From Novosphingobium lentum NBRC 107847 (GTDB lineage Bacteria; Pseudomonadota; Alphaproteobacteria; Sphingomonadales; Sphingomonadaceae), in the NCBI RefSeq assembly GCF_001590965.1, contig NZ_BCTW01000027.1:1-44765 (forward strand): a stretch of DNA of 44,765 nt, read 5' to 3'. Position numbers and translations under genes: made by a program. The notes beneath the pieces were generated by a model, which saw only the letters and a list, made by a program, of their open reading frames with translations, ran no database searches and was not told the origin of the DNA. Shown in pieces: positions 1 to 9,544 of the stretch; within the stretch, counting starts at the first letter, position 1, and each line of letters begins with the position of its first letter.

Positions 1-50
1 CGGACGAAGCTTTCAGCCTATCTAACCCACAACACTACGAATTGGTTTAG
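1..50 (+). CDS. C-terminal end of an upstream gene (partial)
   Basis: Reading from base 3, the window opens with fifteen sense codons (DEAFSLSNPQHYELV) followed by TAG at 48-50. The composition looks like a natural protein C-terminus, and no other same-strand gene claims this stretch. Another frame closes at TAA 23-25 after seven codons, and the first frame stays open to about base 276 but would overlap the next gene by about 90 bases. Fifteen residues cannot identify the product. If the call is right, this gene would be a same-strand neighbour of the two giant genes, separated from them by about 130 bases of AT-richer DNA in which I see no convincing promoter. Confidence 0.3.
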   Translation, partial: DEAFSLSNPQHYELV

Positions 51-184
51 CAAAAATACGCCCTATCCGAGTCCGGTATCCCCTATTTGCGCGAGATCCA
101 AATCAGTCATTGAATCGACCTTCATTCCAAGTGCATCGTTAGGCAAGTTGCGAATCGGCCACGATGGTTTCCGGGGAGGACAGG

Positions 185-3100
185 ATGTCGAGAAGCGACG
201 CTCTGACAGCCTTCAAGCCGAGCTTTGTCAGTGTGGGCTTCGGCTGGACGCCCGAACTGTTCAAGCAAGCCTATGACACTGGCATAGCTCAGCTACTACC
301 TGGCATCGATGCCACGACGGACAAAGACGTCACTGCCGAAGGTGTCGTCGGCGTGGGCTATGAACGCCCCATCCGTTTCGGCCATCTTCCGGAGAACGCA
401 CCTGGGATCGCTGACGACCTAAGCGGTGCTGCGCCCTTCCGGCTCTCGCTCGCGTTCGGGGACAACGACGTCCTCGAGAGCGTCAAGTTGACCCTGTTTC
501 TTTTGAACCCGCGCATGCTGCTGAGCCGCTCGCTCTTCATTCCGGCGCAACGAATTGCCGGCACGTTCGAACTGTTGAACGCAGACGCGGTCGAATGCGG
601 AATACTGTTGCTTGCAGACCCACACCTCGATGTCGGCGAACGCTGGGATGCGATCAAGGATGGGCTCCCCGAGGCCACATTCGGCGATGTTCCAGCCGAT
701 TCGCGTGTCTATAGTCCGGAAAGTCTTGTTGGCCGGTTCGATATTTGGATCGAGTGGGAAACCGATGGGCTGGCAAAATGGACACAGGACCATTTTGGAC
801 ATGCGATCGGCACTCCTGACGCATCGTTACCAGAAAAGCTGGCAATCTCCACCGTACGCCTTTTTAGCCCCGTCTTGGCGGCTCCGATTGGCGCACTGGT
901 CGATACGACGCGAACGCTTGGCCTGGAACTTGCCCATGAAGTCACCTCCGGACTTGAGTTCATCATGGGAAAGCCGGCCAGCGCCAAAAGCCAGGAGATT
1001 CTTGCCCGAGCCACTGCCGAGTTCAATCTCGCGCCCGATTTTCGCGGGATTCTTTTCGAGGGCATCACGGCGCATTGGCTCGACGACGAACTGCGTGGAC
1101 ACGAGAATATTCCCTCGATCGGGGTGAGCCTCTCCGCGCTTTGCTTCGATAAGCCTGCCAAGGCCCACAATTATTCCAAATGGTACGCGAGCTTCGAAGC
1201 GGCTCTTCCCAAATCGGCGGACGGCTATCTGAAGCTGCTCAGCGATGCGAACCTGACCGCCAGTATTACCGACGACGGCATCAGCCGCTTCTCGATCTCA
1301 GGGCTGTTCAAGGAAGACCTCGAAACGCCGTTCGCCTGGCTGGCGAGCCGCCGTGCAGTCTTGTCGTCGCACTACGAGACACGGCGCAGCGCGAACGGCA
1401 ATGAACAAACCGATGCCGCGCTCAGTTTGAGCCTCGAACGCGGCGACGGGGCGGTGTTCGCGCGATTGACCAAGGACGAACCCGTCCCAATCGGCGAGGA
1501 ACTGTTCAACACGATCGCAGTGGCCATGACGCTCGCGCCGATCGTGATTGCGACCAATCCTGTCGACGCGCCCGCCGGCGCCCATCCCGGAGACGACCGC
1601 ACGCGCGGGTATTTCGTCACCGTGCGCGAAAAACAACAGCTGGCGCAGCTCTATGCGGGCGTCGCGCTCGGCTGGTTCTTTGCCAAGGCGGTGTCGATCG
1701 ACGAATTGCGAGTCATCGGTATCGGCATCCAGCGCCAACCTGCCGTCCTGACCGACCCGGCCGCAAATGCAGACACATACCGGACCGCGCTGCTGTTCGA
1801 CTACGAAGCAGACTACCGGATCGCGCTCGGCGATGCCGAGATCGAGACCGTCAGGCCACTCACCGCCCGCGTCGATGGCACGGGATTCACGATCGACGGA
1901 GACGACTTCAGCTGGGTGCAAGTGCCCGCCGGCATCCGCGAGCTAGCGATCGCCGATCCATCGCTCTGGAAGCTTGGTGATCTTGGCAACTTCCTGAAGA
2001 TAGTCGATCTTTCGATCCGCCGGTCGCCTGCAAAGGAGCTCGTGATCCGCCTGCGGCTGATGGGCAACACCGATATCCTGACTGCGGGCGACTTCGTGTT
2101 CGTAGTACCGCTGGAAGGCGATGAACAGCCGAGCATCGAAGCCTTTCCATCCGAACTCACGATCGAAATTCCGGGCTTGGTCAAGGGCACTGGGACGCTC
2201 GAGATCTCGAAAAACGCCGACGGTCGGCAGATCGTTGGAAGCCTCGACCTCATCTTTCCAAGCGGCTTGCGCCTCTTCGGTGCAGTGCGTGTCGAGCGCG
2301 TTCCTAACGACCCGGGCAATGCCAAGGTCGTGCTCTTCGGGGGCCGCGTGACCTTCGCTGTGCCAGTCCCGGTCTTCGGCAGCGGCTTCAACTGGACCGG
2401 AGTTGACGCCGTCGTCTCGACGAACATGACGCGAAACGAAGGTGCGGGCGGGCCAATGATGCCGCCGGCGCTCGAATGGCTTAAAAACGTAGAAGGCGAC
2501 GTCGTCCGGTCGGTTAAAGACCACAAGGAAGCGTGGAAGGTCGATAAGGACCGCCGCGCGATTGGTATCGGCGTTACACTTTCCACGGCAGTCGGAGACA
2601 ATCTCGCCAATATCAATGGGATGTTCCTGATTGAGCCCCCGGGCGAACGACTCTTGATTTTTGCCAATGCGCGCCTGATGAAGCCGCCTGCGACGAACCA
2701 GGAGGCTGCCAAGGATCTCGACAAGGGCATCATCGGCGTTCTCGACATCGATCTCGACCGGCATCAGATCACGCTAACCGCGCTAGCCGATCTGAAGTTT
2801 TCCGGCTTATTCCGTCTGCTGGCGCCTGTGCAACTCCAGTTCAGCACGGAGCGCTTGCGCGAGTGGCACGTCTATTTGGGCACGCACCAAGTCCCCATCA
2901 GCGCGGACCTCAATCTGCTCGATTTCATCAAATTTTCTGCGACTGCATTTTTCATGGCGGCTGGCGACGTCATCCCAAACTTTCCAGTCGCTCCCGGCCA
3001 ACATCGAGACATCCCAGGCTTCGCGCTCGCCATCGGCACCGGTGCCGACATCAAGATCGGTGGGGGATCCCTCTATTTGCGCGGCCAGCTCCGAACCTAT

Positions 3101-5893
3101 CTCCTGTTATCTTTTGCCAATGGTCTCTATGCGCGAGGCGGCGCGTCGCTCGACGGTGAACTCCGACTTTTCATCGTCACTGTGTCGGCAAGCGGAGCCG
3201 CATCGATCGAGTACGCCGATACGGGCTCGAACTCGAGCACTTACTTCGACGGCGAAATCTGCGGGAGGTATAGAAGCCATTTCATCAGGATCTCCGCATG
3301 CTTGCGGATACGAGGGGGAACTCGGCCTAAAGATCCAGTCGAATTACCGCCCCTCTTCGGCGGTGGCAGCCTCCACGCGGGCGCCAACGTCGCCTTGCGC
3401 GGGCAAGGACAACTCGGCACCATCGACGGAACCCTGGCCGACGCGGTATTCGTCGATAAGGCTGTCGAGGATGGCAAGATCCCTGTTCCGGATGGATTGC
3501 CGCTCGATACGGTGATAGCGCTTTCGGCCGGGCATGGACCGGCAACGATCGCCCATCCGGTTGGCTTTGCGGCAGCAACGCCGCCAAACCAGAACCATGT
3601 CTGGTTTCGCATCGGTGGGCGCCAAGCCAAGTACGTCCTGAAAGGCGTCACGCTGGCGGCGCTTGGGGCCGGGGCGCCGCGAGAAGTCGACTATCGTTAT
3701 TGTCCGGCGCGCTGGTGGGAGGGTAGCCCTTCGTCGCCGAGCAGCCTCGACACTCCCAAGACACTCGCCTTGATGACGCGCAACCCGCTAAGCGCTCAAA
3801 ACGCTATCGTATCGCCCGAACAACTCAAGTCGTGGATCGACGCGATTCTGGGCGGACTGTGCGATCCGGCGTTTCCCCCACAGCCCTGTTTCTATGGGCT
3901 CGTGCAAAGCGACGCCGGCGTTACCCTCGATGGCCGCTGGCCGTGCGCAGCGCGGCTTCGCAGTAGTGCAGTCGAGCAGGCGATAGGACGGGCGGGCGCG
4001 TCCCAGTCGATTATCGGGCTTGTCGAGCGAAGTGATTGGGGCACGCCCCAGGACCCGATACCCGGCTTTCCGCGCTATCCAGGTGCATGTATCGTCGAAC
4101 CGGACCCGGAGACGCGCGATCCCGTAGCTGTCCTCAGTCTCTATGTGCGCCCGGTCTCGTCCCAGCCTTATGCCCGGGCCGTCAGCGAAGGCTTCATCGA
4201 GGCCGATGTTCTCGACGGAACGGTTATCGATCTGCTGGTCGCACACACGCCCCTGGACGAACCCTGGTATCTTCAATTCTCACTTCGCCTGAACGACGGC
4301 GGTCAACTATATCTCCCCTATGAGAAGCTGATCGGCCAGGGCGATGTCACCGATCTCGCCGATCCCCAAGTCCAGTCCGACTTTCATGAGCACGCAGAGC
4401 GTTGGATGCCACCGACCGAAGCATTCGCCCGGCTATCGCGCTTGCCCCGCTACGCTGCGTTCGAATTCCGGCGCATCCGGATCGACCTCGCCGCCGTCGA
4501 TCTGGAGCCAGGTCAATTCGTGACCGGTATCCGGCTCGCGTTCAATGCCGACATCCCACGGGATGCCGTGGCCGAAGCTTTGCTCGGCGGTCTCCGACTT
4601 GTTCCCCTCGCCGAACGGGCGCGAGCGCAGAACGACCGAGATCGCAAACAACGGACGCTCGATGACCTTAGAGCCTATCTCGATGGCAAGCCCATACCGC
4701 TGCTCGAGCCAGGCACCGTCTATGAGATCGCGGCCGACTGGGATGCGGTGATCGATGGTGCGCCCGCTACTGCGCAGACCGCGCGCTTCCGCTTCAAGAC
4801 GACCTCTTCGCCGCCCGTCTCGGCCATTCCCTATCTGCTCACGACCTTCCCTGCCGGGGGCGAACGCTTCCATTGTCCACGTGACGTGCCGGGCTTCAGC
4901 TTGGGCTCGACCGACGGGCTGCGCGTGCTCGCACAGTTTGCCGACCTGCAGCTCCGGGTCCGCATCACCCGAGACGGCGGCAGCGCCGTTAACGATGCAA
5001 GTGGAACGCTGCGCTGGGATCAAGGCGTCTTGGTCGATCCCGCAGCCCTGCTCGATCCGGTCACGGTCCCGGAAGGATTTGCCGCCGAGACCATTGTTTC
5101 GCTTCCTTCGGCGCTTCGCGAAGCCATCCGCGAAAGCATAAAGAACGGAACGCTCGGCTGTCTCGGCGACATCACTCTCCCGGCCAGCGGCATCTGGGTC
5201 GGCTTCAAGGCGCTGCTCGAACCGTTGTCGGGCTACCGCATCGTGATCGAACTCGCCCGGTCGGACGGCTCCTCCTGGTGGACCGACGATCAAGCGCCGT
5301 TCCTCGAATGGCGCTTCTCCACCGGCCTCCATGCCGAACCGCAAGCGTTGGTCGATCAACTCCAGGCAACGCCGCTCCGCCACAAGCGATTGCTTTCAGA
5401 ATTGAAGGGCCCCTTGGCGCCCGATGACCCTGCGCCCATCGTCGCCGAAAAGCTTTTCGAGGACGCCATTGCCGAGGCGATCGGCGGGCGCCCGGATCGC
5501 GGCGGCGAAGCACGCATGACGCTTCTCTGGCGCCGCGACGAACAGTCCAAGCATTTGATAGCGACCGCGCTCCTTATCGAAAGCCGCGAGCCGATTCGGC
5601 GGGTCACGCCAGGAGTCGCCATCGAGCGCCAAGCCGGCGATTCCCCCGTGGCGGAAAAACGCGACATGGTCCTGCAATCGTTGGAAGGTGACGCCGCCAA
5701 CCGTGTTGCGAGGATCCAGTTCTCGAGCAGCGGATTCGCGGCGCTCGTCCGATTCGAAGATCAAAGCCATGCCGATCTTGCGATAGATCTCGTTCGCTAC
5801 GCCATCGATCGCGTGCCGGCCGCCAACCCCGACCGGGCCACCATCGCCCTTTCAGCGTCGCTCTTCGCGCCGCGTCCCGATCCAGGCAGCTGA
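185..5893 (+). CDS. Giant protein of unknown function, 1902 aa
   Basis: I do not recognise this gene. I place the start at ATG 185 because a strong ribosome-binding sequence (GGGGAGGA, 173-180) lies just upstream; the in-frame ATG at 164 lies before that site. The protein has no signal peptide and no clear transmembrane helix. It is rich in alternating hydrophobic/polar stretches typical of beta structure. Roughly residues 790-1025 form a glycine-rich segment (for example IGTGADIKIGGGSLYLRG) that recalls large beta-rich proteins such as the DUF6603 type; this resemblance is from memory and weak. A cysteine-containing stretch follows at about residues 1020-1265. The C-terminal third looks like several beta domains joined by charged helices. 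No catalytic motif or nucleotide-binding loop is visible. The next gene starts eight bases after the stop, so the two are very probably co-transcribed. Base composition looks less GC-rich than the core genes to the right, which suggests transfer. Confidence 0.85.
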   Translation: MSRSDALTAFKPSFVSVGFGWTPELFKQAYDTGIAQLLPGIDATTDKDVTAEGVVGVGYERPIRFGHLPENAPGIADDLSGAAPFRLSLAFGDNDVLESVKLTLFLLNPRMLLSRSLFIPAQRIAGTFELLNADAVECGILLLADPHLDVGERWDAIKDGLPEATFGDVPADSRVYSPESLVGRFDIWIEWETDGLAKWTQDHFGHAIGTPDASLPEKLAISTVRLFSPVLAAPIGALVDTTRTLGLELAHEVTSGLEFIMGKPASAKSQEILARATAEFNLAPDFRGILFEGITAHWLDDELRGHENIPSIGVSLSALCFDKPAKAHNYSKWYASFEAALPKSADGYLKLLSDANLTASITDDGISRFSISGLFKEDLETPFAWLASRRAVLSSHYETRRSANGNEQTDAALSLSLERGDGAVFARLTKDEPVPIGEELFNTIAVAMTLAPIVIATNPVDAPAGAHPGDDRTRGYFVTVREKQQLAQLYAGVALGWFFAKAVSIDELRVIGIGIQRQPAVLTDPAANADTYRTALLFDYEADYRIALGDAEIETVRPLTARVDGTGFTIDGDDFSWVQVPAGIRELAIADPSLWKLGDLGNFLKIVDLSIRRSPAKELVIRLRLMGNTDILTAGDFVFVVPLEGDEQPSIEAFPSELTIEIPGLVKGTGTLEISKNADGRQIVGSLDLIFPSGLRLFGAVRVERVPNDPGNAKVVLFGGRVTFAVPVPVFGSGFNWTGVDAVVSTNMTRNEGAGGPMMPPALEWLKNVEGDVVRSVKDHKEAWKVDKDRRAIGIGVTLSTAVGDNLANINGMFLIEPPGERLLIFANARLMKPPATNQEAAKDLDKGIIGVLDIDLDRHQITLTALADLKFSGLFRLLAPVQLQFSTERLREWHVYLGTHQVPISADLNLLDFIKFSATAFFMAAGDVIPNFPVAPGQHRDIPGFALAIGTGADIKIGGGSLYLRGQLRTYLLLSFANGLYARGGASLDGELRLFIVTVSASGAASIEYADTGSNSSTYFDGEICGRYRSHFIRISACLRIRGGTRPKDPVELPPLFGGGSLHAGANVALRGQGQLGTIDGTLADAVFVDKAVEDGKIPVPDGLPLDTVIALSAGHGPATIAHPVGFAAATPPNQNHVWFRIGGRQAKYVLKGVTLAALGAGAPREVDYRYCPARWWEGSPSSPSSLDTPKTLALMTRNPLSAQNAIVSPEQLKSWIDAILGGLCDPAFPPQPCFYGLVQSDAGVTLDGRWPCAARLRSSAVEQAIGRAGASQSIIGLVERSDWGTPQDPIPGFPRYPGACIVEPDPETRDPVAVLSLYVRPVSSQPYARAVSEGFIEADVLDGTVIDLLVAHTPLDEPWYLQFSLRLNDGGQLYLPYEKLIGQGDVTDLADPQVQSDFHEHAERWMPPTEAFARLSRLPRYAAFEFRRIRIDLAAVDLEPGQFVTGIRLAFNADIPRDAVAEALLGGLRLVPLAERARAQNDRDRKQRTLDDLRAYLDGKPIPLLEPGTVYEIAADWDAVIDGAPATAQTARFRFKTTSSPPVSAIPYLLTTFPAGGERFHCPRDVPGFSLGSTDGLRVLAQFADLQLRVRITRDGGSAVNDASGTLRWDQGVLVDPAALLDPVTVPEGFAAETIVSLPSALREAIRESIKNGTLGCLGDITLPASGIWVGFKALLEPLSGYRIVIELARSDGSSWWTDDQAPFLEWRFSTGLHAEPQALVDQLQATPLRHKRLLSELKGPLAPDDPAPIVAEKLFEDAIAEAIGGRPDRGGEARMTLLWRRDEQSKHLIATALLIESREPIRRVTPGVAIERQAGDSPVAEKRDMVLQSLEGDAANRVARIQFSSSGFAALVRFEDQSHADLAIDLVRYAIDRVPAANPDRATIALSASLFAPRPDPGS

Positions 5894-5901
5894 GGCCAGA
5901 C

Positions 5902-8900
5902 ATGTCCTTTCTCCTTTACGCCCGGCTGGCACAATTCCCGATTGCAAGTTCCGAAGATTGGGACGTGGCCGAGAAGACGTGTGCGGCGGCTGGCCTGAAT
6001 TCCAATGGAGCGGATCATTTCGCGACCGTTCAATGGAGTGTCGACGAAGGCCTGGGCATCCCGGAATACCCGTTCGACGTCGAGCTTCTGGTCGATCCTT
6101 TGCCTGCGGAAACATGCAGCCGCGCACTCGACAGCGATATCGATCTCGACCTCATGAGCCCCGAATATGGGTTGTTCAAACTGTTGGCACCGCTCGGGCG
6201 CGCCGATGCCCTGTGCGTCCTAGCGATGCTGGACGGCGACGCCGAGACCGAGGTCTACGCGATTGACGCCGAGGGTCGGGAAATCCCGCAAAGTCGCCGC
6301 GAAGCGCGGCCGGCGCGAGGCACGGCCTGGATTGGCCCTGGCATCTGCGGCCTACGCGCGACGGGCGCGTCCCGGCTGCGTAGCCTTCGCGCGTTTGCCT
6401 TGCCGCCGACAGGTGACACGCAGTTCGAACTCGTCGCCACCGTCGCCGCGGCCATCGATGTTCCGAACTACGGCGATCTTTTTTACCGCGGCGGTCGATA
6501 TTCGTGGGACCAAGCTCTCGACATACGGCTCGCGGTGGACGCCTATGCGCGCTGGGGAACCAACCCGCCGGCCTCAGCCTTGCTGGAAAAGGTTGTCCAC
6601 CGGGGTGATCCAAACACACTTGCCGGCCGGTTTCTATCGGAACGCTTCGCGACGGAAATCGGCGCGAAATTCTCGTCGATCCTGAACGATCCCGATTGGG
6701 CCTATACCGAAACCGTTCAACCCGGCCTGGATTCTGAGGTCCGACCCGCTCAGATGCTACAGGCGATGGCAATGACAGGGCCGGTTGCTGCCACCACCGC
6801 CGGACACGCCGTTACGGTGCCGATCTTCCACCCATTCCGTCTCGTCACCTCCCCCGAGGATCTGTTCAACAGCACCGCCAAGATGCAGGCGCTTCCCTAC
6901 CCGATCGCGCGGGTTCGCAGTCACCATCTCATGATGGGCCAAAAGGTCGTCAGCGAGTGCCTAACTTGCCTGGCATTCGCCGCGCCAGCGCCGACGGCGA
7001 TGCTTCAAACCGCGCGCAGTTATCCTCCCGAGGGTCGCGACCTACCCGCATCGGCCGATCTTCAAGTGCGGCTCGATTCGGCATCGGGCGGTCTGGCTGC
7101 GTTCGCCGATCTCGGCGACGGCACCGACGACTTCAAACTCGATGAATGGAATGAGCCCGCCAACCTATGGGGCGATGGCTCGCCTGACGACCAGACCGAG
7201 AGCGGACTTCCGGTCCGGCCGCTTGGGCGGGTTGCCCTTCCCCTCGAAGCGCTCGTCGTCAAAGCCGTGCGGCTGTTTGGGCGCGATATATTCGGACGCT
7301 GGTGCCCACCCATAGGCGCCTCCGGAACGCTAGACCCGATACCGGTTCAGAAGCCTCAATGGGAGTCGATCGATATCGAGTATCATGGCGACGGGACCAT
7401 CGGACTGCGGGCGGTTCTGGGCTGGGATTGGACCGTGCGCTCGCCGGACCGATTCCGGATCGGCCTCGGCGTGGCTCCTCATCAGGAAACTGCCTTGAAA
7501 GCGGATCCTGGCGACGGAGTTGTCCTGCCCGGCGAATCGCCGGTTCCGCTCGAAATCGTTTTCAACGGTGACACGCCATCCGTTGGTAGCGGGGCGCCCT
7601 CGACATGGAGCATCTCGGCGCTCCCTGCTTACGCGGCTCCCGATCCCTCGGAGCCAGCAATGCCCACCGAATATCGGCACTACGCGCTGCGGTTAAATCT
7701 CGGTTTAGTAGGCCGCTTTTTCGCCGCTGCAGCAAGCGTTCGGGTGGCACTGGCAGCCGACGCGCTTGAACGGGTTAGTGGCCATAGTCCCGAGCGCCGA
7801 TCGGCGCCGGACCACATCCAAAGCGTGGTATCCGATCCGCGGCCGCCTGCGCTCTCGGGCTCGCTCTGGCGCTTGGAATGGGCGAGCCGGGCGAACGGTA
7901 GCGGCCGTGCGCTCGCTTATGTCGATCCGACGCAATTGACCGCAGGACCGGCCAAAGGCTGGTACATATGGCGCGCCCACGAATCCGCGCTGAGCGACCT
8001 CGGTCTGCGCGCTACCTTCGCGGATGAAAATACAGCGGCTGCCTACGCCGAGGTATTGCGCAACGAACGCGATCCGGCCTTGCGACTGGTCATGATCCAA
8101 GGCTTGATCGAGCCTCACCTTCACCGAGCGACATTCAAACGCGCGTTTGTCGATGCATTCGAAGCCAACGAGGCGGTACTGCTCGAGGGGCCTGGAGAAG
8201 TGCAGATTTCGGGTGCGCAAGGCGGACTGGAGTTCCTGATGGTAACTGCGGTCTCCGTTGCTAACATCGAGAGTGCCAAGATCGATCTCGCCGATTTGCG
8301 GGCAATCGCGGTGCCTTACGAAGTGAAGCGCGATCGGCCCGTGCTACGAGCGTTTCGCGCTATGGGCGACGGCCCTTATGCGCGCGCCGGACTGGTCGCG
8401 CTCGCGGTTGGCACAACCGAACCGGTCTCCCCAACAGACATTCGGCTTTTCTGGGACGACCAGGCGGGTGTCGCTGGCGAAGATGAGTTGCTTCACCAAC
8501 TCGGTCCTGTCGCCGAGTTATCGGCTGGCCAATTGGAGCTGTTCATGCCTGGCGCACAAGCGGTTCTAGATCGAATGCATGTACCGGCTTGGCGCCTGTT
8601 CGCTGTTCGTCCTCGGCCAAGCTGGTCGACGCATATGTTCAGTGCCGACCTATGCGCGGTACGGCCACGCAATCCATCAGAAGCAATCGCGAGTCCACGA
8701 GCCGTTGCCCAGAACCTGACAATAGCGCCACCTGCGGGCCCGAAAATCGAGATCGAAGATGACAAGGAAAGTGGGAACACGCGTCATCTAGTGCTCCGCG
8801 CAGAGGGGCTGTTTGAAACCCTGCTACCGGGCTTTGCTCCTTGCCAAATTCAATTTTCCCTTGTCGACGATCCAGCAGACGATACAGTCACGTCCCCCAT

Positions 8901-9084
8901 GCCGATCGCGGAATTCGTGGCGAGCGGCGCGACGGTTGAGGATGGTGTCGCGCGTTTCGAAGCCTCGATGAAACCTAATTCCAATCGGATCGAGATTTCG
9001 GGTCCGCCCCGTGTAGGCAAATTTCTGCGAATAGTGGCATCTGATCCTGCCGGGCGGTTCGAAGTTGGGCACATCGAGGTCTGA
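5902..9084 (+). CDS. Giant protein of unknown function, 1060 aa, partner of the upstream gene
   Basis: I do not recognise this gene. ATG 5902 lies eight bases after the stop of the 1902-aa gene, so the pair almost certainly forms one transcript and probably one complex or pathway. There is no signal peptide and no obvious membrane segment. The protein appears to be a chain of beta-rich domains. Around residues 453-470 the segment VRLFGRDIFGRWCPP resembles the D-x-FGRW ending of fibronectin-III-like modules. Residues near 350-360 contain a histidine pair (RSHHLMMG) and a nearby Cys-x-x-Cys, but these are too weak to call a metal site. The last 100 residues look like an immunoglobulin-like beta sandwich. 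No enzyme motif is visible. The gene ends 336 bases before the tRNA-Glu pair, so it is the last gene of the accessory segment in this window. Confidence 0.85.
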   Translation: MSFLLYARLAQFPIASSEDWDVAEKTCAAAGLNSNGADHFATVQWSVDEGLGIPEYPFDVELLVDPLPAETCSRALDSDIDLDLMSPEYGLFKLLAPLGRADALCVLAMLDGDAETEVYAIDAEGREIPQSRREARPARGTAWIGPGICGLRATGASRLRSLRAFALPPTGDTQFELVATVAAAIDVPNYGDLFYRGGRYSWDQALDIRLAVDAYARWGTNPPASALLEKVVHRGDPNTLAGRFLSERFATEIGAKFSSILNDPDWAYTETVQPGLDSEVRPAQMLQAMAMTGPVAATTAGHAVTVPIFHPFRLVTSPEDLFNSTAKMQALPYPIARVRSHHLMMGQKVVSECLTCLAFAAPAPTAMLQTARSYPPEGRDLPASADLQVRLDSASGGLAAFADLGDGTDDFKLDEWNEPANLWGDGSPDDQTESGLPVRPLGRVALPLEALVVKAVRLFGRDIFGRWCPPIGASGTLDPIPVQKPQWESIDIEYHGDGTIGLRAVLGWDWTVRSPDRFRIGLGVAPHQETALKADPGDGVVLPGESPVPLEIVFNGDTPSVGSGAPSTWSISALPAYAAPDPSEPAMPTEYRHYALRLNLGLVGRFFAAAASVRVALAADALERVSGHSPERRSAPDHIQSVVSDPRPPALSGSLWRLEWASRANGSGRALAYVDPTQLTAGPAKGWYIWRAHESALSDLGLRATFADENTAAAYAEVLRNERDPALRLVMIQGLIEPHLHRATFKRAFVDAFEANEAVLLEGPGEVQISGAQGGLEFLMVTAVSVANIESAKIDLADLRAIAVPYEVKRDRPVLRAFRAMGDGPYARAGLVALAVGTTEPVSPTDIRLFWDDQAGVAGEDELLHQLGPVAELSAGQLELFMPGAQAVLDRMHVPAWRLFAVRPRPSWSTHMFSADLCAVRPRNPSEAIASPRAVAQNLTIAPPAGPKIEIEDDKESGNTRHLVLRAEGLFETLLPGFAPCQIQFSLVDDPADDTVTSPMPIAEFVASGATVEDGVARFEASMKPNSNRIEISGPPRVGKFLRIVASDPAGRFEVGHIEV

Positions 9085-9186
9085 GACAGCGCCTGCGGAA
9101 CAATCATCTTCGCCGCCGCGGCCACGAAGGTTCGAATTCCGGCGCAGCCAGTTGATCTTCTAATGCTCTGTAAGATATGGGAAATA

Positions 9187-9231
9187 TGGTGGACGCACTT
9201 GGGCTCGAACCAAGGACCCGCTGATTAAGAG
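9187..9231 (-). pseudogene. 3' half of a tRNA-Lys(CUU) gene
   Basis: Read on the minus strand, this stretch gives an anticodon loop CUCUUAA (anticodon CUU, Lys), a 3' anticodon-stem strand, a variable region GGGUC, a perfect T-arm (stem CUUGG/CCAAG around UUCGAGC), the 3' acceptor strand UGCGUCC, a discriminator A and an encoded CCA at 9187-9189. No D-arm or matching 5' acceptor strand (expected GGACGCA) precedes it on the minus strand at 9232-9300, so it is a half gene. Such 3' halves are the usual core of integrase attachment sites in tRNA genes. No intact copy lies in this window. Confidence 0.75.
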
Positions 9232-9319
9232 GGGAAATCGATTCGATCGACGAAGCACTTCATTGCTCGCCAACTCCTGATCATCTCAGCCATGTAAATC
9301 CCTGCGTCGGCCTTTGAGC

Positions 9320-9346
9320 GATGCATCCGCTCATAGATGCATCCGC
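9320..9346. repeat. 11-base direct repeat
   Basis: GATGCATCCGC occurs at 9320-9330 and again at 9336-9346, separated by five bases (TCATA). It lies between the tRNA-Lys half and the tRNA-Glu genes. It may be a protein-binding arm of an integration site or a chance duplication; nothing else supports a function. Confidence 0.4.
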
Positions 9347-9419
9347 CAGGGTCCGCATAGATATATTTGATGAATATTCGACAAAAGGTACTCGTCAGGC
9401 CTCTAAGTCATTGATTTTA

Positions 9420-9494
9420 TGGTGACCCCTACGGGAATCGAACCCGTGTTTCAGCCGTGAGAGGGCCGCGTCCTAACCGCTAGACGAAGGGGCC
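9420..9494 (-). tRNA. tRNA-Glu (anticodon CUC)
   Basis: A complete cloverleaf is readable on the minus strand. The 5' strand GGCCCCU pairs with AGGGGUC (one G-U pair). The T-loop UUCGAUU is present, the anticodon loop is CUCUCAC with anticodon CUC at 9461-9459, and CCA is encoded at 9422-9420. Length is 75 bases with CCA. It is the downstream member of a tandem pair with tRNA-Glu(UUC), fifty bases away. The two genes are identical over their full length except at wobble position 34, which indicates a recent or homogenised duplication. Its 3' end faces the accessory segment, so it could also be an island insertion site. Confidence 0.96.
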
Positions 9495-9544
9495 TAATGC
9501 CGCGCCGTTGTCCGTTTTCGCTTCCGGACCCGCATGGCCGGAAG

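Larger units (their letters stand above)
9085..9419. other. Gene-free boundary segment next to tRNA genes
   Basis: About 335 bases without a protein gene lie between the giant-gene operon and the tRNA-Glu pair. The segment is clearly richer in A and T than the core DNA to the right. It holds a tRNA-Lys 3' half at 9187-9231 and an 11-base direct repeat (GATGCATCCGC at 9320-9330 and 9336-9346). No clear hairpin with a T-run was seen, so the terminator of the giant-gene operon is not evident. The mixture of a tRNA remnant, short repeats and a composition change is what one expects at the edge of an integrated element. Confidence 0.55.

Noticed and set aside
164..184. ATG at 164 as start of the 1.9-kilo-residue protein
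   Set aside because: The strong GGGGAGGA site lies between 164 and ATG 185, so 185 is the better start.
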